NCBI GenBank assembly: GCA_964343835.1
Contig: CAYFKR010000001.1
Span: 1-64,000, forward strand
Direction: 5' to 3'
Length of the DNA: 64,000 bases
From: CALEMW01 sp964343835
Lineage (GTDB): Bacteria; Krumholzibacteriota; Krumholzibacteriia; LZORAL124-64-63
This document shows positions 16,454-25,292 of the stretch, in pieces. Numbering within the stretch: position 1 is the stretch's first letter; the number at the start of each line of letters is the position of its first letter. Below the pieces are notes generated by a model. It was not told the origin of the DNA, searched no databases, and saw nothing but the letters and a program-made list of their open reading frames with translations. The translations under genes were made by a program, and so were the position numbers.

Positions 16454-18640
16454 TTGAAGATCCTCGCCCAGACCCTCAAGAACGGCGAAGTCCGCGTGGT
16501 GGAGGCGCCCGCGCCCATGCTGGCCCCCGGCTGCGTCCGCGTACGCACCGTCTGTTCGGCCATCAGCCCCGGCACCGAGGGCGGCAAGATCGTGACCGGC
16601 CGCAAGTCCCTGATCGGCAAGGCCCGCGCCAAGCCCGACCAGGTCAAGCAGGTCATCGACATGGTGGGGCAGCTGGGCCTGAAGGCCACCATCCAGAAGG
16701 TCCGCGACAAGCTCGAAGGCGCTCTGCCTCTGGGCTACAGCCTGGCGGGCGTCGTGGTCGAGGCCGCGGCGGACGTCCACGAGTTCGCCCCGGGCGACCT
16801 GGTGGCCTGCGCCGGCGGCGGCTACGCGAACCACGCCGACGAGGTCGTGGTGCCCCGCAACCTCGTGGTCAAGGTGCCCGACGGCGTGAGCGCCGAGGCC
16901 GCGTCCATGACCACCCTGGCGTCCATCGCCCTGCAGGGCGTGCGCCTCGCGTCGCCGACCCTGGGCGAGAACGCCGTGGTGATCGGCCTGGGCGCCATCG
17001 GCCTGATGGCCTGCCAGCTCCTGAAGGCCAACGGCTGCCGCGTGTTCGCCACCGACATCGCCGCCGACGCCGTGGCCCGCGCCAGCGAGCACGGCAACGC
17101 CGACGCCGTGGCCCGCCTCGGTGTCGATGCCGTGGAGGAACGCATCCAGGAGTTCAGCCGCGGCGAGGGTGTGGACATGGTGCTGATCTGCGCCGCCACC
17201 GCCAGCAGCGAGCCGGTCCAGATGGCCGGCCGCATCGCACGGCAGCGCGGTCGCGTGATCGTGGTGGGGGCCGTGGGCATGGACCTGCCCCGCGCCGACT
17301 ACTACGAGAAGGAAATCCAGTTCTCCGTCTCGTGCAGCTACGGCCCGGGCCGCTACGACCCCTCCTACGAGGAGGGCGGTCTCGATTACCCCTACGGCTT
17401 CGTGCGATGGACCGAGGGCCGCAACATGGAGGCGGTGCTGGACCTGATGGCCGCCGGCACCTTCGACCCCATGCCCCTGGTAACCCACCGCTACGCCTTC
17501 GACGAGGCCCCGACGGCCTACGGCCTGATCGCCGACCGGAGCGAGCCCTACTGCGGCATCCTGCTGGACTACCCGGAAGTGGACGCAGGTCGCCCCGCCG
17601 GCGTGGAACTGGCCCCGGGCAAGGCCGTCGACGGCGACGTCCGCATCGGGTTCGTGGGCGCCGGCTCCTTCGCCCAGACGTTCCTGCTGCCGCCCCTGAA
17701 GGGGCAGAAGAACGTGGGCTTCTCGAGCATCTTCACCCGGACGGGCCTGACCGCCACCGACGTGGGCGACCGCTACGGCTTCGCCCGGGCGGTGGAGTCG
17801 CCCGAGGCCGTGGTCGCGGACGCCGACACCGACGCCGTGATCGTGGCCACGCGCCACGACCAGCACGGCCCCCTGGTGCTGGAGTCCCTGCGCGCCGGCA
17901 AGCACGTGTTCGTGGAGAAGCCCCTCTGCCTGGACCGCGAGCAGCTCGCGACCATCCGCGACGAGGCCGCAACCCTGGCGTCGGACGGGAAGCTGCCCGT
18001 GGTGCTCACGGGATTCAATCGCCGGTTCTCCGGGGCGGCCGCCGCGGCCAAGGCCCACTTCGGCGCCGACCCCGGCCCCCTGTGCATGAACTACCGCGTG
18101 GCCGCCGGGCGCATCCCCCGTGACCACTGGATCCAGGACCCGGTCGAGGGCGGCGGCCGGATCGTCGGTGAGGTCTGCCACTTCATCGACCTCATGCAGT
18201 TCCTCTGCGGCGCCGACCCGGTGAAGGTGTCGGCCCACTGCATCGACACCGCCAACACGGCGGTGACGGCGGCGGACAACGTGGTGATCAGCCTGGCCTT
18301 CGCCGACGGCTCGGTGGGCACCATCGGCTACTTCGCCGAGGCGGCCAAGAGCCTGCCCAAGGAGGTCCTCGAGGTCCACGGCGCGGGCCGGTCGGCCGTC
18401 ATCGAGAACTTCGGCGCCGTGACCCTCCACACCGCCAAGGGCAAGTCCCGGAAGAAGTTCACGGGCAAGGGACACGCCGAGGAGATGGCGGCGTTCGTGA
18501 AGGGTGTGAGGGAGGGCAAGTCGCCCATCGCCCTCGAGTCGCAGATCGCCACCACCCTGGCCACCCTGCTGGCCCTGGACAGCCTGGCCGGCGCCGGAAC
18601 CCTGGATGTCGATTCGATTACTTTGGGGAGCGGGTCGTGA
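16454..18640 (+). CDS. two-domain oxidoreductase: MDR-type dehydrogenase fused to Gfo/Idh/MocA domain
   Basis: A 728-residue fusion. Residues ~1-370 are a medium-chain dehydrogenase-like domain with Rossmann glycines in VVIGLGAIGLMACQLL. Residues ~395-728 are a Gfo/Idh/MocA oxidoreductase with IGFVGAGSFAQTF and the EKP motif (FVEKPLCLDRE). Such fusions recur in exopolysaccharide loci, next to sugar-modifying enzymes, and probably oxidise or reduce a nucleotide sugar or uronic acid; the exact reaction is unknown. The start is TTG at 16454 with a strong GGAGG 7 bases upstream. Its stop overlaps the next gene by 4 bases (GTGA). Confidence 0.87.
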   Translation: MKILAQTLKNGEVRVVEAPAPMLAPGCVRVRTVCSAISPGTEGGKIVTGRKSLIGKARAKPDQVKQVIDMVGQLGLKATIQKVRDKLEGALPLGYSLAGVVVEAAADVHEFAPGDLVACAGGGYANHADEVVVPRNLVVKVPDGVSAEAASMTTLASIALQGVRLASPTLGENAVVIGLGAIGLMACQLLKANGCRVFATDIAADAVARASEHGNADAVARLGVDAVEERIQEFSRGEGVDMVLICAATASSEPVQMAGRIARQRGRVIVVGAVGMDLPRADYYEKEIQFSVSCSYGPGRYDPSYEEGGLDYPYGFVRWTEGRNMEAVLDLMAAGTFDPMPLVTHRYAFDEAPTAYGLIADRSEPYCGILLDYPEVDAGRPAGVELAPGKAVDGDVRIGFVGAGSFAQTFLLPPLKGQKNVGFSSIFTRTGLTATDVGDRYGFARAVESPEAVVADADTDAVIVATRHDQHGPLVLESLRAGKHVFVEKPLCLDREQLATIRDEAATLASDGKLPVVLTGFNRRFSGAAAAAKAHFGADPGPLCMNYRVAAGRIPRDHWIQDPVEGGGRIVGEVCHFIDLMQFLCGADPVKVSAHCIDTANTAVTAADNVVISLAFADGSVGTIGYFAEAAKSLPKEVLEVHGAGRSAVIENFGAVTLHTAKGKSRKKFTGKGHAEEMAAFVKGVREGKSPIALESQIATTLATLLALDSLAGAGTLDVDSITLGSGS

Positions 18641-19887
18641 TTCCGGATCTGACCCCCGACCCCGATCTGCAGCGCATCGCGCGCCGGGTCTGGGACTGGG
18701 CCCGGGAGCGCGACTTCCGTGGCCCCGACCCCTACGACGGCCTCAACAGCCGTCTGCTGGCGCCGCTTCTCTCCCGGTCGCGTTTCCTGCGCCTCGCGGT
18801 GATCCAGGGCGTCAAGCGGTCGCCCGTGGACCTGCGGCCCCTGCTGGGCGTGCCTCCCGGACTCAATCCCAAGGGATTGGCTCTGCTGTTGCAGGGCGCT
18901 TGCGAGTGGCCCGCCCTGGAGGCGGACGCTGCCGACCTGTCGCGCCTTGGCGACGCCCTGGTGAGCCTCGCCTCGCGACCCGACGGCACGCCCCTGGGCG
19001 ACGACCGCTCGGTCCGGCCCGGTGCCGCCGAGGCCTGGGCAGCCGGGTACGCCGGCGAGGCGGCCGGCTGGGGCTACGACTTCCCCTGGCAGTCCAAGGC
19101 CTTCCTGCAGCCCGCCTTCCACCCGACGGTGGTCTGCACCAGCTTCGTGCTCGACGCCCTCGAGCAGTCTGGCTCGCCGGCGGCCGGTGCGGCCCTGGAG
19201 GCCGCGGCCCGCTTCACGGCCGAGCACCTGCAGCGCTTCGTGCACGTGGACGGCGTGTGCTTCAGCTACTCGCCCGACGACGACACCCGCGTCTACAACG
19301 CATCCCTCTTCGGCGCCCGCATGCTGGCCCAGGCCGTGGCCGCGGGCATCGGCCCGGTGGACATGTGGCGCGACCTCGCGATCAAGGCCGTGGACTTCGT
19401 GGTGGCCCGCCAGCGCGACGACGGCGCCTGGGAATACGGCGAAGCCGACCACTGGCACTGGATCGACAACCTCCACACGGGCTTCAACCTGGAGACCATC
19501 GACCGCACCGCCCGCCTCCTGGGCGACGACCGCTGGGACGAGTCCATGGACCTGGGCCTGCGGTTCTACCGCGACGCCCTGTTCGAGGACGACGGCACGC
19601 CCCGCTACTACACCCACGACCTCTACCCCCTCGATCCCCACAGCTTCGCCCAGGGCGCCCTGACCTTCGTGCGCCTGCGCCGCTTCCGCGACGACGCCGT
19701 GGAATTCGCGGACCGGATCCTGGCCCGCGGCGTGGAGGAATTGTGGGACGAGAGGCAGGGCGGGTTCCGGTTCCAGAAGCACCGCGGGTTCTCCCAGCCC
19801 GTCATCCACCTCCGCTGGTCCCAGGCCTGGATGTTCCGCGCCCTCTGCGCGCGGCTGGCCCTCGCGGACGGGAAGGACACGCCGTGA
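18637..19887 (+). CDS. alpha/alpha-toroid protein of a polysaccharide locus
   Basis: A 416-residue protein with GTG start coupled to the previous stop. Repeated helical-hairpin patterns with Trp/Tyr-rich turns (GWGYDFPWQSKAFLQPAF, DGAWEYGEADHWHWIDN, RYYTHDLYPLDPHSFAQGAL) resemble six-hairpin glycosidases or prenyltransferase/cyclase-like toroids. Its place after the two-domain oxidoreductase parallels heparinase-like genes seen there in other loci. It has no signal peptide. An enzymatic role on a sugar is an inference; I cannot name catalytic residues. Confidence 0.7.
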   Translation: MIPDLTPDPDLQRIARRVWDWARERDFRGPDPYDGLNSRLLAPLLSRSRFLRLAVIQGVKRSPVDLRPLLGVPPGLNPKGLALLLQGACEWPALEADAADLSRLGDALVSLASRPDGTPLGDDRSVRPGAAEAWAAGYAGEAAGWGYDFPWQSKAFLQPAFHPTVVCTSFVLDALEQSGSPAAGAALEAAARFTAEHLQRFVHVDGVCFSYSPDDDTRVYNASLFGARMLAQAVAAGIGPVDMWRDLAIKAVDFVVARQRDDGAWEYGEADHWHWIDNLHTGFNLETIDRTARLLGDDRWDESMDLGLRFYRDALFEDDGTPRYYTHDLYPLDPHSFAQGALTFVRLRRFRDDAVEFADRILARGVEELWDERQGGFRFQKHRGFSQPVIHLRWSQAWMFRALCARLALADGKDTP

Positions 19888-20906
19888 AGATCTGGTTCGA
19901 CGCCGACAACGGCCCCCACGTGCTGATCATGAAGCCCCTGTACGCCCGTCTGACCGAGCGCGGCCACGACGTCGTGTTCACGGCGCGAGACCGCACCTCA
20001 ACCTGCGAGCTCCTGGACCTCTACGGCATGCCCTACCGCCAGGTGGGCGGCATGTACGCCGACGGCATCGTGGGCAAGGTCATGGGCACCCTGGGGCGGG
20101 CCATGCAGCTGGTCGGTGACATGAAGGGTGCCGGCGCCGACGTGTCGTTCGGCCACGGGTCGCGGGCCCTGCCCATCGCCTCGCGGCTTCTGGGCGTGCC
20201 CACGGTCACCATGTATGACTACGAGTGGGTCGATCCGCGCCTGTTCAACCTGTTCTGCCGCACCATCCTGATGCCCGGCGCCGTGGGGGAGGCGCGCTGC
20301 GCGGAGGCGGGGGTCTCCGTCCAGAAGGTCCACCTCTACGGCGGACTGAAGGAGGAGCTCTACCTGGCCGACCGCGAAGAGGGCGAGGATGTGGCTGCGG
20401 CCCTGGGCCTGAAGCCCGACGCCGTGAAGGTGCTCCTGCGCCCGCCGGCCACCACGGCCCACTACCACAACCCCGAATCGGAGAAGCTGCTGGCCGCGGT
20501 GCTGGACCTGCTCTCCGGGCGCGAGGACCTGCAACTCGTGCTGCTACCCCGCACCCCCGACCAGCTCGAACTGGTGCCGGACGGATTCAGGGGCGAGGTC
20601 ATCGTGCCGGACCGCGTGTTCGACGGCCCGACCCTGATCGACGCCATGGACATGGTCTTCAGCGGCGGCGGCACCATGACCCGCGAGGCCGCCGTGCTGG
20701 GCGTGCCGTCCTACAGCTTCTTCCGGGGACGGGAGGGCAACGTGGACGCGTGGCTTGTGAAGGAGGGGTTCCTGACCCTGCTGACCGACGCCGCCGAGGT
20801 GCCCGACCGCGTGGAGATCCGGCATCGTTCCGAGGCGAAGGCCTACTCGCTGAACGCAGGGCTCGTGGATGAGATCTGCGACGTGATCGAGGCGGCGGCG
20901 GGCTAG
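19884..20906 (+). CDS. DUF354 family protein (GT-B/UDP-GlcNAc 2-epimerase-like fold)
   Basis: A 340-residue protein with GTG start overlapping the previous stop (GTGA). The N-terminus MKIWFDADNGPHVLIMKPL, the central GHGSRALPIASRLLGVP and the C-terminal FSGGGTMTREAAVLGVPSYSFF are characteristic of DUF354, whose fold resembles UDP-GlcNAc 2-epimerase and GT-B transferases. It is often found in archaeal and bacterial surface-glycan loci. The biochemical activity is not established. The stop overlaps the convergent glycosyltransferase at CTAG. Confidence 0.85.
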   Translation: MKIWFDADNGPHVLIMKPLYARLTERGHDVVFTARDRTSTCELLDLYGMPYRQVGGMYADGIVGKVMGTLGRAMQLVGDMKGAGADVSFGHGSRALPIASRLLGVPTVTMYDYEWVDPRLFNLFCRTILMPGAVGEARCAEAGVSVQKVHLYGGLKEELYLADREEGEDVAAALGLKPDAVKVLLRPPATTAHYHNPESEKLLAAVLDLLSGREDLQLVLLPRTPDQLELVPDGFRGEVIVPDRVFDGPTLIDAMDMVFSGGGTMTREAAVLGVPSYSFFRGREGNVDAWLVKEGFLTLLTDAAEVPDRVEIRHRSEAKAYSLNAGLVDEICDVIEAAAG

Positions 20907-22006
20907 CCCGCGAGGGCTTTCAGGAAACGGTCGATGGCTTCCTTCCGCTCGTCGTCGATGACGATGCGCAGTTCACCCCTCGGTTCCCCCGACAACCCTT
21001 CCGTGAAGGCCGCCAGTCCGGCGGCCGCCGTCGTCTCGTCCGCGATGTCCAGCAGGGTCACATCCTCGGGGCGGTAGACCACGTCGCTGGCGAGGACCGG
21101 GACGCCCAGGGCCATGGCCTCGCGCACGGCCACGCTATCGCCGTCCTCGCGCGAGGGGCGCAGGAAGGCGTCGCTGGCGGCGAGGACCGGCACCATGGGC
21201 TCGCCGTAGTGCAGGTTGAGGCGTACGTGGGGGAGGGCGTCGGCGGCGGCGCGGACGGCGGCTTCGGCGCGGCGTTGCTCGTCGTTGCCCGGGGCGTTGG
21301 AGACCATCACCGACAGCTCGACGTCGCGGTCGGGGCCCCCGTTGGCGGGGTCGAGGGCGGCCAGCAGGAGTTCGACGCCGTAGATGTCGTCGTGGCCGTA
21401 GCCGGGACCCAGGTAGTAGGCGGCGCAGCACAGGCGCAGGCGCCGGTCCGCTTCGGCGCGGGCCAGGGCTTCGGCGAGCCCGGCCGGCAGACGCCCGCGG
21501 TCGGTCTCCGCGACGGCGGGCGGCAGGAAGGCGGGCATGACCACCATCTCGGGACGGCTCAGGCCGCCGGCCCGGAGCTCCTCGCCGATCCCGTCGCGGA
21601 CGGGCACCAGCAGGTCGAAACGGTCGATGAGCGCGAGGACCCCCCGGCGCAGGAAACCCGGCAGTTTCTCCACGTCCTGCAGCACGCGGACGGAATGAAG
21701 GGTGAGGGCCGTCCTGGACCCGGACATCAGGATGAAGGGCGCCACCGCCAGGAAATAGCCCAACCCGGCGTAGTGCAGGTGGACGACATCCGACCGCCCG
21801 GCGGCCAGGGCTTTCCAGGCCCCCATGACCATGCCCAGGGCGTCGCGGATCTTGCCGACCTTGGTCTGGGCGACGGAACCCGTGTAGGGACAAAGGGTTG
21901 CATTCCACCCACGCTCATCCACCAGGGCCATGAACCGGACGATGTGGGTGGACACCCCACCGAAGGGTGGTGGGGCGGGTCCCAGGACGAGGATGCTGCG
22001 GTTCAA
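20903..22006 (-). CDS. family 4 glycosyltransferase
   Basis: A 367-residue GT-B enzyme reading ILVLGPAPPPFGGVSTHIVRFM at the N-terminus and SDAFLRPSREDGDSVAVREAMALGVPVLASDV at the donor site. I place the start at TTG 22006 because GGAGG lies 9 bases before it and the protein homology begins there. An ATG at 22060 would add 18 residues without family features. It is transcribed towards the DUF354 gene and away from the export operon. Confidence 0.85.
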   Translation of the reverse strand: MNRSILVLGPAPPPFGGVSTHIVRFMALVDERGWNATLCPYTGSVAQTKVGKIRDALGMVMGAWKALAAGRSDVVHLHYAGLGYFLAVAPFILMSGSRTALTLHSVRVLQDVEKLPGFLRRGVLALIDRFDLLVPVRDGIGEELRAGGLSRPEMVVMPAFLPPAVAETDRGRLPAGLAEALARAEADRRLRLCCAAYYLGPGYGHDDIYGVELLLAALDPANGGPDRDVELSVMVSNAPGNDEQRRAEAAVRAAADALPHVRLNLHYGEPMVPVLAASDAFLRPSREDGDSVAVREAMALGVPVLASDVVYRPEDVTLLDIADETTAAAGLAAFTEGLSGEPRGELRIVIDDERKEAIDRFLKALAG

Positions 22007-22101
22007 GGGTTCGGACCTCCGGGATGGACGATGCGCCGGAAACCATACATCGACAACCACTTTCAGGCCAAGATGTTCTGTCGGGGCAGCGTTGCAGGGG
22101 T

Positions 22102-22130
22102 TTGACAGAGGTAAAAGCGTCTTGTATCCT
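22102..22130 (+). promoter_or_regulatory. promoter of the polysaccharide export operon
   Basis: TTGACA (22102-22107), a 17-base spacer and TATCCT (22125-22130) preceded by TG. The -35 is a perfect sigma-70 consensus and the spacing is optimal. Transcription would start near 22137, leaving about 205 bases of leader before the first gene. Confidence 0.6.
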
Positions 22131-22341
22131 GTCCCATGGACGAGACGACACCTCGAGACTCTGCATTTGCCATACCGGGAGGGACTTGGACGGCTTCTTG
22201 CTAAAGCTCTCGGAGAACGGACCGATGGCTTTCAGGGGGCCGGGACAAGCCCTAAACCCCTAAAGCGAAACGACCATGGGGACCAGACGGACGCGGCGGC
22301 GCCCCGCTCGACCGCGATGTCTCGTACCGACGGATGGCAGC
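22131..22341 (+). other. long untranslated leader of the polysaccharide export operon
   Basis: No gene is seen between the predicted promoter and the CpsD-like start at 22342. The stretch has G-run/C-run blocks able to pair (GGGGGCCGGG and AAGCCCTAAACCCC, about 22235-22260). I could not match it to a known riboswitch consensus. An ATG at 22276 is in frame with the next gene but lacks a ribosome site. Confidence 0.35.
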
Positions 22342-23058
22342 ATGAGCACGATCCAGCGCGCATTCCAGAAACGGTTCTCGGGCCGGCCCGACTTCGAGTC
22401 GGAGCTGTCGACGCTCGATCACGTGAACCTGTTTCCCGTCCCCGAGGGCCGGCAGTACGAGGAGTTCGTGCAGCTGGCCAACATGCTCATGGAGCTCAAG
22501 TCCCCCGACCACGGAGCGGTGATCTGCATCGCCGGATCGGTGAAGGGGGAGGGTTCGAGCTTCGTGTCCTACAACGTGGCGCGTCAGCTGGCCTTCGTCA
22601 TGAACCGCCGCGTGCTCTGGGTCGACGCCAACCACAAGAGCCCCCAGCGCAAGCTCCTGTCCCAGGAAGGCCAGACCTTCGCCGAGCTCCTGGCCGATCC
22701 CGACAGCTATGTCGGATCGCCCGGAGGGACGAAGCTCCAGGTCCTGCCGGCCGGCGCCGAGATCGCCAGCTGCACCCGCTACCTGGCCAGCGACGGCTAC
22801 CCCTCGCTGCTCGCCGCCTTCTCGGGAATCTACGACTTTACGATCATGGACTGCCCTCCTATCCTCGAATGCGTGGAGACGGGCCTGCTGGCCGCCCCCA
22901 CCAACGGCCTCATCGCCGTGGTCGAGCGGCAGCGCCTGAAGTGGGAGATCATCCGGGCCGGTCTCGAGATGATGACGTCGAAGCGCGTGAACGTGCTGGG
23001 AACCGTCTTCAATCGGCGCCGTTACGAGCTGCCGAAGTTCATCTATGATCGCATCTAG
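22342..23058 (+). CDS. CpsD/CapB-like (BY-kinase type) ATPase lacking the P-loop lysine
   Basis: A 238-residue protein of the MinD/CpsD fold. Position 1 is the ATG at 22342. The Walker A region reads IAGSVKGEGSSFVSYNVA: the usual GEGKS/T lysine is replaced by Ser, while the lysine two residues before GEG is kept. Walker A' is VLWVDANHKSP and Walker B is FTIMDCPPIL. The C-terminus has only two tyrosines and no Tyr cluster. Normal CpsD-type kinases control chain length by phosphorylating themselves together with a Wzz-type adaptor, here encoded two genes downstream. This copy may be a regulatory pseudo-kinase or use a modified nucleotide site. The gene ends within the first codons of the frame containing the next gene. 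Confidence 0.82.
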   Translation: MSTIQRAFQKRFSGRPDFESELSTLDHVNLFPVPEGRQYEEFVQLANMLMELKSPDHGAVICIAGSVKGEGSSFVSYNVARQLAFVMNRRVLWVDANHKSPQRKLLSQEGQTFAELLADPDSYVGSPGGTKLQVLPAGAEIASCTRYLASDGYPSLLAAFSGIYDFTIMDCPPILECVETGLLAAPTNGLIAVVERQRLKWEIIRAGLEMMTSKRVNVLGTVFNRRRYELPKFIYDRI

Positions 23059-23086
23059 CCTCGACACGGTTTGGAAGGATCCGGCC

Positions 23087-23854
23087 ATGCGTCGCGCCAG
23101 CACCACCACCATCATCCTGACGACGGTCCTGATCACCGCCTTCGCGACGCTGTCCGGTTGTGCGTCCGGGGGCGGCGTGGTGAAGCGAGAGGCGATGGTG
23201 GAGTTTTCGGACGAGGATCGCGAAGCTGTGGCCAGGAGTACGGCTGCCCCGTACACACTCCAACCCGGCGATGTCTTCAACGTGGAATCGCTGACGGGCG
23301 AGGAACTCGATCAGGCGAATGTGCTCGTCCTGCCTGACGGTACCGCCAGCTTCGCCGGGCTCGGAAATCGCCCCGTGTCGGGCCGCTCGCTCGCAGATGT
23401 CGAGGCCGAGCTCGTGCGCGACTACGGCCGTATGTTCCGTGACGTGGACATCAACGTGATCGTGACCAAGATCGAAGGCATGAAGATCTTCGTCCTTGGT
23501 GAAGTGACTCGACCTGGACTCTATCCCGTAACATCGGCCAGGGCCGGTATCCTGGGCCTGGTTGCCGAGGCCGGTGGATTCGGGGACTGGGCCCAGCAGG
23601 GATCGATCGTCCTGCTGCGCCTGACCGATTCGGGCTACGTAAGCAGGGAAATCGACCTCAGGGCGATCAGGGAAGGTACGGCCTTCGATCCGGAGGCCTT
23701 CGATCTCCAAGCATACGACATCCTCTGGGTCTCGAGATCCGCCATCGGAGATTTCGCATCCTTCACGACAAACGTTGTCGGCTCGTTGACCGAATACACC
23801 AGGATGATCCTGGACGTACGTCAGATCGAGAATCCGACACTGCTCAGGAGGTGA
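23087..23854 (+). CDS. polysaccharide export lipoprotein (Wza-like, SLBB)
   Basis: A 255-residue protein. The start at 23087 has GGAAGGA 7 bases upstream and gives a signal peptide with lipobox LSGC. The Poly_export domain starts YTLQPGDVFNVESLTGEEL with VLPDGTASFAGLG. An SLBB-type domain follows (IFVLGEVTRPGLYPVTSARAGILGLVAEAGGF). It should form the outer-membrane export channel or a periplasmic ring. It is shorter than E. coli Wza, so the C-terminal outer-membrane helix is uncertain. GC content begins to drop here. Confidence 0.88.
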   Translation: MRRASTTTIILTTVLITAFATLSGCASGGGVVKREAMVEFSDEDREAVARSTAAPYTLQPGDVFNVESLTGEELDQANVLVLPDGTASFAGLGNRPVSGRSLADVEAELVRDYGRMFRDVDINVIVTKIEGMKIFVLGEVTRPGLYPVTSARAGILGLVAEAGGFGDWAQQGSIVLLRLTDSGYVSREIDLRAIREGTAFDPEAFDLQAYDILWVSRSAIGDFASFTTNVVGSLTEYTRMILDVRQIENPTLLRR

Positions 23855-23858
23855 TGGC

Positions 23859-25292
23859 GTGAGCGACTATCTTCCTCAATCACAAGGTTTGAACGGTCGT
23901 GAAGGTGGTGCCATCACCCTGCGCGACATCGCGTTCATCATGTTCCGCCGTCGCTGGATCGTACTTGCAGTGGCCCTGCCCATCATCGCGGTCGCATCAC
24001 TCGGTCTTTTCCAGAACGTTGGGTCATTCGTGGCATCGACAGAGATCCTATTGGATCTCCAGGCTCCCGAAGTCCCCAGGTGGAACACGAAAGCCTACGT
24101 CGACTACGAGCGCTCACTGAGTACTTACCAGCATATGGCTACGAGCGTACCCGTGGCGCGCCTCGCAGCCACGGCGTTGGAGGACTCCGTCGAGGTCATC
24201 GTGAGTCTGGATGAGGGTGCATATGAGAGCTTGTCGAATCCCGGTGAATTGGCCGGATTCCTCCAGTCGGGACTGGATATCTCCCCCGTCGGGGAGTCCT
24301 CGATCCTCAGCATGCGTTTCGGTTCCCCGAATGCCCGCCTTTCCCTGATGGCTGTCGAGGCATGCCGTGATGCGTTCCTGAATTACAGTATCCGCGCCAC
24401 CAAGAACGATCAGGCCATCGAATACTATTCCGAGCAGGTTCGTCACGTACGCAACGAGATCGATTCGTTGCTCGTGATGCGGGCCGAGATCATCTCCTCG
24501 GCCGGCTACACTTCGATCAAGGAGAACCTCAGGCTCGAGGCCGCGACCATGGCCGATCTGAGGTCCCAGTGGTTCTCGGAAATGGCCGATGTCCAGTACC
24601 TCGAATCCAAGGCCGCATCGATCCGACGGGCACGGAAAGAGAATCCCGATTACTTCCCCAACCCCGACAAGGACCATTCGGGATCCATCCTCATCGAGGC
24701 CAAGAGCGAGGTGGAGCAGTACAGGCTCGATCTTACTGAGCTGAGAGCGAAATTCACCGACGACCACATCGAAGTAAAGAGGCTTATTGAGCAGCTCCTC
24801 GCCGCTGAGCGGCTTCTGGATCGTGAGATCGAAGCCTATATCCAGGGGTTCGAAGTCGACGCGGATGCCCATGCGGCCAAGGCAGCAATGATTCAGGACC
24901 AAATCGATTCGATGCACACGGTTTTGGTGCTGGCACCGGAGATCGAGCGTCGTGTCGGACTGCTGGACACGGAGACCAACGCCATGAAGGAGCTCCTCGA
25001 GGATCTGCAGATCAAGAGGGGCGAGGTCCAGATGATCCAGCAGGCCGATGAGCGGATCAACATGATCATCAAGCTCAACGAGCCAGGGATCGAAGCCTTC
25101 GTCTCCGGCTCCAGGAGGATCGCCTACTTTGCGATCATCTCCCTGTTCGGGATCGTGTTTGCGGTGATCGTCGCATTCATCATCGACTATCAGGACCATA
25201 GGGTCTACTCCCCCGAGAAGCTCGAGTCGGAGCTCGGTGTGCCGGTGCTCGGTTCGGTGTCCCACGTGTCGGGCGGGGACAGGGGATCATGA
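23859..25292 (+). CDS. Wzz/GumC-like polysaccharide co-polymerase
   Basis: A 477-residue protein with GTG start and AGGAGG 7 bases upstream. It has an N-terminal membrane segment (RWIVLAVALPIIAVASLGLF, about 33-52), a long periplasmic helical coiled-coil region (about 170-400), and a second membrane segment near 420-441 (YFAIISLFGIVFAVIVAFII). There is no kinase domain; the separate CpsD-like gene would supply it. The role is control of chain length and coupling of polymerase to export. Its stop overlaps the polymerase start (ATGA). Base composition is visibly less GC-rich than that of the flanking glycosyltransferases. Confidence 0.87.
   Translation: MSDYLPQSQGLNGREGGAITLRDIAFIMFRRRWIVLAVALPIIAVASLGLFQNVGSFVASTEILLDLQAPEVPRWNTKAYVDYERSLSTYQHMATSVPVARLAATALEDSVEVIVSLDEGAYESLSNPGELAGFLQSGLDISPVGESSILSMRFGSPNARLSLMAVEACRDAFLNYSIRATKNDQAIEYYSEQVRHVRNEIDSLLVMRAEIISSAGYTSIKENLRLEAATMADLRSQWFSEMADVQYLESKAASIRRARKENPDYFPNPDKDHSGSILIEAKSEVEQYRLDLTELRAKFTDDHIEVKRLIEQLLAAERLLDREIEAYIQGFEVDADAHAAKAAMIQDQIDSMHTVLVLAPEIERRVGLLDTETNAMKELLEDLQIKRGEVQMIQQADERINMIIKLNEPGIEAFVSGSRRIAYFAIISLFGIVFAVIVAFIIDYQDHRVYSPEKLESELGVPVLGSVSHVSGGDRGS

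Noticed and set aside
22155..22240. Possible c-di-GMP (GEMM) riboswitch in the export operon leader
   Set aside because: CCGATGGCT resembles part of that RNA, but the conserved GCAAAGCC and receptor pieces are not in the right order.
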